Below, piece by piece: positions 1 to 10,208 of a stretch of DNA of 64,000 nucleotides. The DNA is taken from NCBI GenBank assembly GCA_945787575.1, contig CALZKB010000003.1:37930-101929 (forward strand), written 5' to 3'. Within the stretch, counting starts at the first letter, position 1; every line of letters begins with the position of its first letter. This DNA is from Thermoanaerobaculia bacterium. Its GTDB lineage: Bacteria; Acidobacteriota; Thermoanaerobaculia; Multivoradales; JAHEKO01. Below the pieces are notes generated by a model. That model had not been told where the DNA came from, did not search any database, and saw only the letters and a program-made list of their open reading frames with translations. Made by a program: the position numbers and the translations under genes.

Positions 1-520
1 GCCGCTGCCACAGGTGGGGGTGCACCCGGACGGTACGAAAGCCCTCTTTCCCGAGCAGCCGGATCATGTGTCTGGCGGCATAGTAGACGTAGTGCTGGGT
101 CCCGCCGTGCGCGAAGAAGTGATGGGTCTCCGGTGACCGTACCGCCAGGTAGAACTCGAGGTTGGGGACGGCGACGAACAGGCCGCCCCCCTTGGCCTCG
201 AGGCCGAGCTCGGTCGTGGCTTGCAGCGAATAGCCGAGCGAGCAACCGACGTCGAGCAGCGGCCCCGACTCCACGTGGTTGAGCAGGTCGAGGATCTGCC
301 GGCGCGACTTGGCGACCCGGTGGCGGCGGCGCCTGGCGTAGCGCTCGTTCCACAGGACGTGCGGCCGCTTCGACGTCGGGGTCTGGTCGCGGCTCTTGTA
401 GACCAGGTCGCAGGAACAGCGGACGAAGGTGAACTCTGCGCGCTCGACGAACGGCTCCCGTTCGTCGGATCCGCAGACCGGACACTCACTCCAGCGGCTG
501 ACAGGCGTGGGCGACGACAT
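1..520 (-). pseudogene. class I SAM-dependent methyltransferase, partial (runs off the window), apparent internal deletion
   Basis: Minus-strand frame from ATG at 520: MSSPTPVSRWSECPVCGSDEREPFVERAEFTFVRC...LLDVGCSLGYSLQATTELGLEAKGGGLFVAVPNLEFYL...; Zn-ribbon-like CPVC and motif I LLDVGC. ATGA overlap with the upstream gene. Confidence 0.65.
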
Positions 521-939
521 CAGCGCCCTCTTGCGATCGGTTCGGCCGCCTCTCGATTCCGCCGCAGGGCGGCGACCCGGTCCACCGCCCAGCCGAGGCC
601 ACCGTAGACCAGCGACCAGACACCGGCGTTGAGCAGCGCGATGTAGACGTGCTGTACACCGTGAACCACCGTTCTAGGCTCCCGCAAACCGAGCGCGGTC
701 GCCAGGTCGAACCCTGGTCCGCCATGGAACGTGGCCAAAGGCAGCCCCACCAGGCCCAGCAACGCCGCCAGCGGTCCGAGAAAGTAGAGCCCGTAGAGTC
801 CCGAAGACGCCGGTGCGATCACCAGGCCAAGAGCGAAGCCCGTCGTTCGCCACAGTCTGCTCGGCGCGTGGCGCCCGGCCCACCAGAATGCCGCGACCGG
901 GACCAACCACAAAGCGAGCAATGCGACGAGGGTGAGCAT
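520..939 (-). CDS. hypothetical membrane protein
   Basis: 139 aa ORF with several hydrophobic segments; stop overlaps the ATG of the next gene. Confidence 0.65.
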   Translation of the reverse strand: MLTLVALLALWLVPVAAFWWAGRHAPSRLWRTTGFALGLVIAPASSGLYGLYFLGPLAALLGLVGLPLATFHGGPGFDLATALGLREPRTVVHGVQHVYIALLNAGVWSLVYGGLGWAVDRVAALRRNREAAEPIARGR

Positions 940-1122
940 TCACGATGACTCTACCCTCTCAGGCGGCTCCCCCGGCATCTCGCGGAGCTTGCCTTCTGGC
1001 GCCGGTGATCGGGGGCCTGCCCGGTCCCGACGAGCGCCGGGACAAGCCCTGTGGATCGCTGGGTTATGCTGTTTCTTTGTGTCCCATGATGAGGATCTCG
1101 GATGCGAAAGGACGGCGAGACG

Positions 1123-1572
1123 ATGCGAACGACAATAGCGATCCTGACCCTGCTCTTGGCCTCGGTGGCAACAGCGCCGCCGCTTCGAGCGGCCGACGAC
1201 GGGGCCGACGTCCAAGCTGCAATCGAAGCGGTCATCGAGAAGGCCTACGTGCACGGCATCTGGCTCGACGGTGACGAAGCGGTGGCGCGCAGCGGTTTCG
1301 ACCCCTCCTTCGTCATGCAAGTCGCGCAAGAGGACCACGTTCTGTCCGTGTCGCTCGATGATTGGCTCGCACGCCTCGGATTGCATGGTGAGCCGTTGGA
1401 CGAGAACATCACCCATCGCATCGAGGTGCTCGACCACAGCGGCACCGCGGCCGTCGCGCTAGTCGAGGTCCATCGAGACGGCCAGCCCCTCTACACCGAC
1501 TACATGAGCCTCTACAGATCCGGCGACGGTTGGCGGATCGTCGCGAAGATCTTCCACTCGCACCCACAGTGA
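1123..1572 (+). CDS. secreted nuclear-transport-factor-2-like / lumazine-binding-like protein
   Basis: Signal peptide MRTTIAILTLLLASVATA followed by a SnoaL/NTF2-like pattern (ALVEVHRDGQPLYTDYMSLYRSGDGWRIVAKIFH). Confidence 0.75.
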   Translation: MRTTIAILTLLLASVATAPPLRAADDGADVQAAIEAVIEKAYVHGIWLDGDEAVARSGFDPSFVMQVAQEDHVLSVSLDDWLARLGLHGEPLDENITHRIEVLDHSGTAAVALVEVHRDGQPLYTDYMSLYRSGDGWRIVAKIFHSHPQ

Positions 1573-1615
1573 GAGTCCAAGACCGACCTCGCCACGGGGC
1601 GCTACGGTGCGGGCC

Positions 1616-1918
1616 TTACTCCCCCTCGCCTATGGGCTCGCTCGAGGTTCCGAGAAAAGCATGGCCCGACACGAAGTAGTAGTTGATGGGCTTCTCATTT
1701 CTCAGAATGTCGATGACGCCAGCGAGCATCTCCGAGGGCAGGTGCATCATGATCTTGCCGCCGGTTTCGGAGTCGGCGGGGAACGGCATCCCCTTATCGT
1801 GAAACCGGACCCAGCCGAGCACGTTCGATTCGTCGGAAAGCTGAATCTGAGCTCGATTGTCGCTGTAGCCGTCGCCAGAGCCGTAGAACAGGATGTGGTA
1901 CTGGGTAACGTTCGCCAT
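1616..1918 (-). CDS. small hypothetical protein
   Basis: 100 aa ORF MANVTQYHILFYGSGDGYSDNRAQIQLSDE...; 'ggagacc' RBS upstream. Confidence 0.6.
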   Translation of the reverse strand: MANVTQYHILFYGSGDGYSDNRAQIQLSDESNVLGWVRFHDKGMPFPADSETGGKIMMHLPSEMLAGVIDILRNEKPINYYFVSGHAFLGTSSEPIGEGE

Positions 1919-2376
1919 CTTTGGTCTCCTTGCGAAGTGGATTGGAGATGATCCGGCGCGGTGGCAATGCCGCCCCGAAATCTGTCAGCGGGGACCGCGC
2001 CATCTGCGGATCGCTTTCGAGCCCGCGGGGCAGCTCCATCCGGCCTGGAGCCGCCCAGGCGCTCGATCAGATTCGGCGGTGGGCGTCCCGCTGCCCTGCT
2101 TGCTCTCGCTATCTGATAGCACGCAGCACGAGCTCGCAGACACACCCGCTTGGGTAGTGCCTGTCGACCGAGGACAAGGAAACCAACGGGGAACGGAGTT
2201 GGCTCTGAGGCGTAGCTAGACCCGCCAGCCATAGGTAGCCGGGGGACTTGTGCTCCCGGTCCGCGCAAGAGGAAGGCCGGCCACGGGTGCCGGCCCTACT
2301 GCCGAGGGATGACCGAGATAGCGCAACAGGGCCGGGACGGGCGGGAAGGCGGCGAGGACCAGGGAACAGGCGGGCG

Positions 2377-3663
2377 ATGGAAGTGGTTGTGAAGCTAGAA
2401 TGGACCGAGCCCCGCGAGGCCGCATTCTTGAGCTCGCACGACCCCCAAGGACTGATCTTCGACTGGGCCGAGTTCGGCCCGGAGCGCTTCGCGGCGCCCC
2501 AACGCGTCGAGGTCAACGACGAGACGCTGCGGGACGGTCTGCAGAGTCCTTCGGTCGTCGACCCCCCGATCGCGACCAAGATCGACATCCTCCGTCGGAT
2601 GGACCGGTTGACGATCGAGTGCGCCAGTATGGGCATTCCGGCGGCGGGGCCGCGACAGCGAGAGGACGCCGCTGCTCTGTGCCGTGAGATTGCCGATTCC
2701 GGACTCGCGCTCCGTCCCAATCTCGGAGGGCGTACGGTGATCGGCGACGTCGAAGCGATCGTCGACGTCGCGCAAGCAAGCGGCTCGGCGGTCGAGGCGT
2801 GCCTCTTCATCGGCAGCAGCCCGATCCGCCAGCTCGCCGAGGAATGGGACCTGGAGGGAATGCTGCGCAACACCCGCGAGGCGGTCGGCTTGGCCGCGGC
2901 GGAGGAGCTTGCCGTGACCTACATCACCGAGGACACGGTTCGGTCGGCGCCGGAGCATCTCGCGCTGTTGCTCGAGGCGGCGGTCGATGCCGGAGCCGCG
3001 CGGGTTTGTCTTTGCGACACGGCCGGCGCGGCGATTCCGCAGGGGGTGAGCAACCTCGTCGGCTGGGTTCGCCAGCGGCTCGGTCAAGGAGTGGGGATCG
3101 ACTGGCACGGTCACCGCGACCGCGGCCTCGGCATGGCCAATACCCTGGCGGCGATCCAGGCGGGCGCGACTCGGGTCCACGGCACGGTACTCGGGATCGG
3201 GGAACGCGTCGGCAACACGGCGACCGAGCAGATCCTCGTCAACCTCGAGCTGCTCGGTCTGGCAAAGCGCGACCTCGAGGGGCTGCCCGCCTTGGTCGAG
3301 ACGGTCGCCGCTGCCCTCGGGGTGGAGATACCTTCGAGCACCGCCGTCGTCGGTCGCGACGCCTTTCGCACCGCTACCGGCGTCCACGCCGCCGCCCTCT
3401 TCAAAGCGGAGCGGCTCGGCGACCCCGAGCTCGTCGACCAGATCTACTCCGGGGTTCCCGCCCGCCGGCTCGGGCGCAGGCAGGAGATCGAGATCGGCCC
3501 GCTCTCGGGCACCGCCAACGTGATCCACTTCCTACGCGCTCACGATCTGCCCGAGGACCCCCAGCTGATCGCCGATATTCTGGCAACCGCCAAGGGCTCA
3601 CCGCGGGTGCTGAGCGAGGACGAGGTGCTCGCTGTCGTCGAGGAGGCGGGGGTCGAGCGATGA
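2377..3663 (+). CDS. HMGL-like (DRE-TIM) acyltransferase/lyase, isopropylmalate/homocitrate synthase-like
   Basis: VNDETLRDGLQSP, CDTAGAAIPQGV, WHGHRDRGLGMAN, GTVLGIGERVGNTATEQ motifs. Confidence 0.85.
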   Translation: MEVVVKLEWTEPREAAFLSSHDPQGLIFDWAEFGPERFAAPQRVEVNDETLRDGLQSPSVVDPPIATKIDILRRMDRLTIECASMGIPAAGPRQREDAAALCREIADSGLALRPNLGGRTVIGDVEAIVDVAQASGSAVEACLFIGSSPIRQLAEEWDLEGMLRNTREAVGLAAAEELAVTYITEDTVRSAPEHLALLLEAAVDAGAARVCLCDTAGAAIPQGVSNLVGWVRQRLGQGVGIDWHGHRDRGLGMANTLAAIQAGATRVHGTVLGIGERVGNTATEQILVNLELLGLAKRDLEGLPALVETVAAALGVEIPSSTAVVGRDAFRTATGVHAAALFKAERLGDPELVDQIYSGVPARRLGRRQEIEIGPLSGTANVIHFLRAHDLPEDPQLIADILATAKGSPRVLSEDEVLAVVEEAGVER

Positions 3664-5012
3664 GCGACGAGGGAGGCGGCTCGGCGTCGCTGCGGGTCTG
3701 TAACCCCAATCTCGAGCTGGCCGAACCAGCCGGCGGCAGCTATTTCGTCTCCACCTATCCGCCGTTCTCAGCCTGGTCCGGGGCCGGCGGCAGGGAGTGG
3801 CGCCACCGCCTCGACACGCCTCGTTCCAAGCCGAGCTCCGTGCCGCTGGGACTCTACGTTCACATCCCCTTCTGCGTCGATCGCTGTCACTACTGTTACT
3901 ACCTCTCCCACGACGACCGGCTCGACGACCTCGATCGCTATATTCGTGCGCTCGAGAGCGAGCTCGAGCTCCACGCCCGGACGCCGGCGTTGGGAGGACG
4001 GGAGCTCGATTTCGTCTACTTCGGCGGAGGCACGCCCTCCCTGCTCTCCGCGGCGCGCATCGAGCGGCTGATGAGCGCGCTGCAGGACGTCTGGTCGTGG
4101 CACTCGACCCGCGAGGTGAGCTTCGAATGCGCTCCGCGAAGCACCACCACGAAGAAGCTCGAAGCGCTGCGCGACTGGGGGGTCACGCGAATCAGCCTCG
4201 GCGCTCAGCAGATGAACGACGAGGTTCTGCGTGCCAACGGTCGGGTGCACCTCACGGCCGACGTCGAAGCGGCCTACCGCGACATTCGCGAGGTCGGCTT
4301 CGCCGTCGTCAACGTCGATCTCATCGTCGGCCTCGTCGGCGAGACCGACGAGACCTTCGACTCGAGCCTCGAGCGAATCGTCGAGCTGGAGCCCGACAGC
4401 GTGACGATCTACCAGCTCGAGATCCCGCTCAACACCCCACTGTGGAGCTCGCTCCAGCACGGCGAGGTGCCGACGATCGCATCCTGGGCCACCAAGAGAG
4501 ATCGTCTGCGACGCGCATTCGACCGGCTCGAGAGAGCCGGCTACGCACAGGCGAGCGCCTACGCCGCGGTCCGCGATCCCGAGCGACATCGATTCCTCTA
4601 TCAGATCGAGCAGTATCACGGTGCCGATCTTCTCGGTATCGGCGCCTCGGCCTTCTCCCACATCGACGGTTTCAACCAGCAGAACCTGCCCGATCTCGGC
4701 GAGTACCTCGAACGGGTGGAGGACCGTGAACCGCCCCTTTTTCGGGTCTACGAGTCCACCCCGGAAGAATGCATGATTCGCGAGTTCGTCTTGCAGTTGA
4801 AGCTCGGTCGCGTCGAGCGCGCCTACTTCGCCGAGAAGTTCGGAATCGACCTCGAGAGGCGGTTCGCGACTCCCCTCTCCGATCTCGAGGCGCGCGGTTG
4901 GCTGGGCGTCGACGACGATCACGTGACCGTGACCCGCGAAGGACTGCTACGAGTCGACCGGATGCTCCAGTCCTTCTATCTCCCCGAGCACCGGGGGATC
5001 CGGTATTCGTGA
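3660..5012 (+). CDS. HemW/HemN-like coproporphyrinogen III oxidase-family radical SAM protein
   Basis: YVHIPFCVDRCHYCYY (CX3CX2C), FVYFGGGTPSLL, LGAQQMNDEVL; ATGA overlap with the HMGL gene. The N-terminal half of the 737-aa ORF at 2799 is out of frame with HMGL and spurious. Confidence 0.88.
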   Translation: MSDEGGGSASLRVCNPNLELAEPAGGSYFVSTYPPFSAWSGAGGREWRHRLDTPRSKPSSVPLGLYVHIPFCVDRCHYCYYLSHDDRLDDLDRYIRALESELELHARTPALGGRELDFVYFGGGTPSLLSAARIERLMSALQDVWSWHSTREVSFECAPRSTTTKKLEALRDWGVTRISLGAQQMNDEVLRANGRVHLTADVEAAYRDIREVGFAVVNVDLIVGLVGETDETFDSSLERIVELEPDSVTIYQLEIPLNTPLWSSLQHGEVPTIASWATKRDRLRRAFDRLERAGYAQASAYAAVRDPERHRFLYQIEQYHGADLLGIGASAFSHIDGFNQQNLPDLGEYLERVEDREPPLFRVYESTPEECMIREFVLQLKLGRVERAYFAEKFGIDLERRFATPLSDLEARGWLGVDDDHVTVTREGLLRVDRMLQSFYLPEHRGIRYS

Positions 5013-5058
5013 TCGCAGCGCCGCGGCGAGGGTTCACCGCCGGTGCGGACTTCGTGGC

Positions 5059-5244
5059 CTACTCGCGCGGTGCGAGTTCGTCGGGCTGCTCGGGTTGCTC
5101 GCCGTCGGGCGGGATCGCGCCCTCGAGTCGGGCCTTCTTGAGCGCCTTCCGCAGCGCCATCTTCTCCTGCTTGGCCAAGCGTTTCTCTCTCTTGGCTTGT
5201 TCGCGCTGGCGTTTCGCCATGGTCTGCGGTCCTGGTCTGCCCAT
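5059..5244 (-). CDS. small Lys/Arg-rich hypothetical protein
   Basis: MGRPGPQTMAKRQREQAKREKRLAKQEKMALRKALKKARLEG..., charged coiled-coil composition. Confidence 0.6.
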   Translation of the reverse strand: MGRPGPQTMAKRQREQAKREKRLAKQEKMALRKALKKARLEGAIPPDGEQPEQPDELAPRE

Positions 5245-5419
5245 AAACGGGGTCCTTTCCTCGGGGAAGTGAGCGGCCCTGGGTGCCTGGTAGTCAATGC
5301 CGGCACCGCCTGCAGTCAGGGCCAGGCGAACAGTGGCGAGTGCCGACGGGTCTCGACGGATTGTACCCTTTGCGCTCCGCTGCCCGTCCGGGAGGTGCGC
5401 GAGGAGGTCGCCAAGGCGC

Positions 5420-8400
5420 TCAGGGAATCGTCACGTCCCAAGCCGAGGTGTCGCCCGATTCGAAGCCATCGGCGAACACCAGCTGCTGGCACAGGGTGCA
5501 TCGATCGCAGCTATCCGCTACCCCGTTGCCGTTCAGATCGGCCTCACAGGAAGCCGCGTAGGCACCGGGCCTACCGCCGGCGGCCAGACAGGCGTCGGGC
5601 AGCATCTCGGCGCAACCTCCCGGAAGACAGCAGGAGACCTCCACGGCGCCGGCCACCGGTGCGGACAGCACCCTGAGGACGTCGTCGCGGTCGAACGGAA
5701 TCACGAACGGGTGGGAGTTCTCCTTCAGCTCCGCTCCTTGCTCGTCCTTGAAGCGATCCATCTGCTGCACGTCTACGAACGCTCGGCTGGCTCCCGGGGC
5801 GGAGAGCGTTGCCCGCAGCTCGGGCACCAGCGGATCGGTCACCTCCACCAGCTGCAGTCCCAGAGCACGGTTGGCGACCACCGCGTAGTCGTCGACACCG
5901 GGCGGTGCGATCTGGCTCGCGACGTCGACGTCCACGACCTCTCCACCGAGGTCGAGCGTGCCGGCGACGGTCGGGGCGTCGGGGTGGGTGATGTCGAAGA
6001 CCCGCAGCCCCCCGGCGCCGGCGGCGACGTAGAGGTAGTCGTGCTCGCGCGACGGGACGACATCGTCTGCCGGCAGGTAGCGGGTGTAGGTGTCGAGCGC
6101 TTGCGCGCCATCGAGGGCGATGCCGTCAACCAGCCGTGGGGTGGCGAAATCAGGAAGCAGATCGACGATTCGAACGCCGTAACCGGGATCGGCAACGTAG
6201 GCGCGGACCGCGAACGCCGGACCCATCTGGTAGTGGGCGTAGAGAGCGACGTCAGCGGCGTGGAGGCCGTCGGCGGCGCCGAGGATTTGCGGAGCCGAGT
6301 GGTCGGCGATGTCCACCACCACCAGCCCGTCGTCGCCGGCCGCGACGAAGAGATGAGCGCCCCAGGGCACCGCGCGCAGGGCTCCCGGTAGGGGTACCGT
6401 CGCAACCCAGACGAGGGTCTCGGGCTGCTCGTTGTCGTAGATCTGGACCCCGACCCCGGCGTCGACCACGTAGAGATAGCGAGCCACGCGCGCGACGTCG
6501 ACGGCATCGATCCCGGTGACGGTGGCGACCGGCTCGGTGGGCAGCCCGGCACGCAGGTCAAAGACCGACAACCCACCAGGCCCGGATGCCACGTAGAGAT
6601 AGTCGGTCGTCCCGTCCACCAGATCGGGCAGGACCGCGAGGGCGTGGGGCGTCGTCGCCGGAATGGTGCCCACCCACTGGGGCAAGTCGGGATCGCTCCA
6701 CCGATCGAACACCGAGACACCGCCGTCCGCGAGCAGAAAGGCCCAGGTTCTGGCCAGCGAATAGCTTCCGGTACCCAATCCCAAGGCCGGTGGTGAGCGG
6801 TGACACTCGACGCAGGTACGCACCTCGCCCGCCGGTCTCACGCTGTGGGCGTGCACCGGTTGATGGGCCAGACCCGACTTGCCGTTGGCGGTCGACGGCA
6901 TCTTGAAGTCGAGGATCTTCGAGCCGTCCGCCGCCGTCACGTCGGCGATCGGGTGGCAGCCGACGATGTAGGGAGCGACCCGGCCCTCTTTGTTGGGGCC
7001 CATCGAGAAGGCCCGCAGCGCCTCGAAGACCTTGTTGTTGGTCGACACCTTGCCCACCTCGTAGTCGCGCGTGATCAGGTTCTGCCCCACTTCACGCTCG
7101 TCGCGCTCGAAGTGGCAGCCGTAGCAGTTGGGCACCCACGACGTGTGACAGGCGTAGCACTCGAGACCGCCTTCGTCCTTCACGTGCTCGCTGGTCATCG
7201 CGAGCGCGGCTCTCGGGTTGTAGTCACTCGACGCGGGGTCGACGAGATCCTTGATCTGAAGTGGTACGTGATGGACTCCGTCGACCTTGGAGATCAGGAT
7301 CGGCTCGCTGCCGCTGGTGTCGACGTTGGGCAACGGCAGGCCGTCGTTGTCGAGGAAGGTGGCGTAGGCGTCCGGCGTTCCGTGGCAAGTCCGACACTCG
7401 ATCCGGGTCGCCTGGTCCATGTGGCCCCAGATGTTGCCGTCACCCATCACCTCGCTCTTGACGTGGCAGTCGATGCAGTGCAGGCCCCGCTCGTGATGGA
7501 AGTCCGGGGGATTGGTCGCGGCGTCGGTGTAGTGGTAGTTGCGGTTGAACCGCTCGTCGGTGGTGCCGGGCACCCCCGGCCCGGAGGGCAGCCGCGGAGG
7601 CATCTGGGCCCTCCCGGTGAAGGTCAGGCCGATGCGCGCGCCGCGATGATGGCAGTGCAGGCACTGAGAGGTCGCAATCGCCTTGGTGACCCGGTGGATG
7701 ATCGGGTGCCCCGGCTCCTCGTGATCGATCGAGGAATCCGCGCTCTGCGAAAGGCCGTCGTCGGCGTAGGGCATGTGACAGGCGACGCAGCCGTCCGCTC
7801 GGTAAGTCCCGTCTTCGCCCTCCGCGCCGCGGTAGCCTCGGCCGCGCGACCACAGATGACAACGGGCGCAGGCTTGGCCCGGCACGGCGGCATAGTGGGT
7901 GGCCACCTTGGACGGGTCGGCACTCGGGTCGTAGGTGATGAGATCGTCGAGACTCTCGACCGCCCCTTCGTCGATGGGCACCGTGCCGTCTTCGTCGACG
8001 ACCGCGAACATGCCGTAGATCGGGGTCTTGGTGTCGACCACGCCGTTCTGGTAGAGCCCTCCGCTGACGTGGCCGGCGTTGTTGGTCATCAGGTTCTTGA
8101 GCACGGTCTCGGCCTCGGCCGGGTGGCAGAGGGCGCAAGTGTCGTCCACGACGCGCAGGTTGCTCGGGTTGACGAAACGTTGGTACGGCAGGTCTTCCTC
8201 GAGCGGCGCGGTCGTCACGTCGTCGATGACCAACCGCGTCGGCTGAACGTGGGCGGCGAGCTTGGTCGTCGCCTGTCCATCGCCGCCGTGGCAGAACGTG
8301 CAGTGGAGCTCGAAGCCCATCTCCTCGGTGGCGTTCTCGATCTCCCCGTGGCAGGTGCGGCAACCGGGATCGTCACCTAGGCCGTCGAGACGGCTCGACA

Positions 8401-8476
8401 CCGCCTCGATCCGGGGCTGGGACAGGTCCGCCGGTCGAGAGCGGTGCTGCGCCCGGACGCCCTCGGCCGCCACCAC
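5420..8476 (-). CDS. multiheme c-type cytochrome with LVIVD-type repeat domain and C-terminal GDTSAW tag
   Basis: Eleven CXXCH (CRTCH, CTFCH, CALCH, CARCH, CVACH, CLHCH, CIDCH, CRTCH, CYACH, CYGCH, CVECH) then repeats such as DYLYVASGPGGLSVFDL and HLFVAAGDDGLVVVDI; Cys-rich DLNGNGVADSCD; ends FADGFESGDTSAWDVTIP. Start uncertain: signal peptide extends upstream of the GTG at 8476. Confidence 0.88.
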   Translation of the reverse strand: MVAAEGVRAQHRSRPADLSQPRIEAVSSRLDGLGDDPGCRTCHGEIENATEEMGFELHCTFCHGGDGQATTKLAAHVQPTRLVIDDVTTAPLEEDLPYQRFVNPSNLRVVDDTCALCHPAEAETVLKNLMTNNAGHVSGGLYQNGVVDTKTPIYGMFAVVDEDGTVPIDEGAVESLDDLITYDPSADPSKVATHYAAVPGQACARCHLWSRGRGYRGAEGEDGTYRADGCVACHMPYADDGLSQSADSSIDHEEPGHPIIHRVTKAIATSQCLHCHHRGARIGLTFTGRAQMPPRLPSGPGVPGTTDERFNRNYHYTDAATNPPDFHHERGLHCIDCHVKSEVMGDGNIWGHMDQATRIECRTCHGTPDAYATFLDNDGLPLPNVDTSGSEPILISKVDGVHHVPLQIKDLVDPASSDYNPRAALAMTSEHVKDEGGLECYACHTSWVPNCYGCHFERDEREVGQNLITRDYEVGKVSTNNKVFEALRAFSMGPNKEGRVAPYIVGCHPIADVTAADGSKILDFKMPSTANGKSGLAHQPVHAHSVRPAGEVRTCVECHRSPPALGLGTGSYSLARTWAFLLADGGVSVFDRWSDPDLPQWVGTIPATTPHALAVLPDLVDGTTDYLYVASGPGGLSVFDLRAGLPTEPVATVTGIDAVDVARVARYLYVVDAGVGVQIYDNEQPETLVWVATVPLPGALRAVPWGAHLFVAAGDDGLVVVDIADHSAPQILGAADGLHAADVALYAHYQMGPAFAVRAYVADPGYGVRIVDLLPDFATPRLVDGIALDGAQALDTYTRYLPADDVVPSREHDYLYVAAGAGGLRVFDITHPDAPTVAGTLDLGGEVVDVDVASQIAPPGVDDYAVVANRALGLQLVEVTDPLVPELRATLSAPGASRAFVDVQQMDRFKDEQGAELKENSHPFVIPFDRDDVLRVLSAPVAGAVEVSCCLPGGCAEMLPDACLAAGGRPGAYAASCEADLNGNGVADSCDRCTLCQQLVFADGFESGDTSAWDVTIP

Positions 8477-8762
8477 GGCGGCAATCAGGACGAACCCGAT
8501 GACGGGTCCGATGAAGCGCGCGCGAGCTCTCTGCTTGGGGGCCTTTGGAGTCCTCTCCTCCGAGGTCGGCCGGTCGAGCGTGCCCGGTCATCTCTAGCAG
8601 AGAACGCCCCGCCCCACCCCGCCCTCAAGGGTGGGCAGGGCTTCAAGGTGTGGACCTGGGACCTGCCGGGGCGGGAGCGGGCGAAGAGGTCAGGAGAAGC
8701 GTCGAGCCCACCGGCGCCCGGAACTGACTCGGCCCCGGTCGGGTCTCATCTGTCGAGGAGAT

Positions 8763-9298
8763 GTGAAAGTGGCGGCCCGACTATTCGAGACCACAAACCC
8801 GGGATACTGGGCACAATTGGTCCACACTGAGGCCGCAGAGAAGCGTGACGAACGCCGACGACTCCACTTGGCCGCTCTCGGAGCCCTCCTCTTGCATGGC
8901 GTGATCTTCTCCTTGCGCCTGCCCGAGAGCGGCCGTTCGATCACGGTCCCAGAGCCGGAGCGCCCGTTCTTCGCGATCGTGCCGCTCCCCTCCGAACCGC
9001 GGCCGCCCGTTGCTCAACCACCGCGGCGGCCGGAGCGAGCCCGCAGAGCGACGATCGTCGTGCCCGGGCCTCCGGAGGTCGACTTCGAGCCACTCGAGCC
9101 CGCGCCGCTCGCCGTCTCCATCGAAGTCCCGCGCATCGAGCCCGTCGACTTCATTCCGCCGCCACCACCGCCGGCGGAGCCGACCGGCCCGGTGCGCTAC
9201 GACTCGACGATCACCCGGCCGGAGCGCCTCCACGCGCCGCTGCCTCGCTACACCGAACAGGCCCGCAGCGTGCGGCGGCTAGCGAGGAATCGCTCGCT

Positions 9299-9302
<4 letters not shown>
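8763..9302 (+). CDS. TonB-like energy transducer, lacks C-terminal TonB domain
   Basis: GTG start with GAGGAG RBS; single N-terminal TM (LHLAALGALLLHGVIFSLRLPE), Pro-rich linker, RPERLHAPLPRYTEQARS then abrupt VRRLARNRSL stop. Confidence 0.7.

Positions 9303-9303
<1 letters not shown>
9279..9303. terminator. imperfect inverted repeat spanning converging stop codons
   Basis: ctagcgag-gaatcg-ctcgctctag; the two stop codons overlap in palindromic CTAG (9299-9302). No T-tract. Confidence 0.4.
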
Positions 9304-10204
<901 letters not shown>

Positions 10205-10208
10205 CGAC

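Noticed and set aside
2799-3659. N-terminal ~287 aa of the 737-aa ORF 2799..5012
   Set aside because: Arg/Gly/Pro-rich shadow frame over the HMGL gene; the radical SAM coding starts at 3660.
6800-8380. 526-aa plus-strand ORF
   Set aside because: Antisense to the multiheme cytochrome; composition is a codon-phase shadow (Val/Arg/Gly-rich) with no recognisable domain.
8600-8645. GC-rich inverted repeats (ccaccccgccct / agggtgggcaggg)
   Set aside because: Lies between divergent genes and is explained by base composition; insufficient support for a regulatory call.
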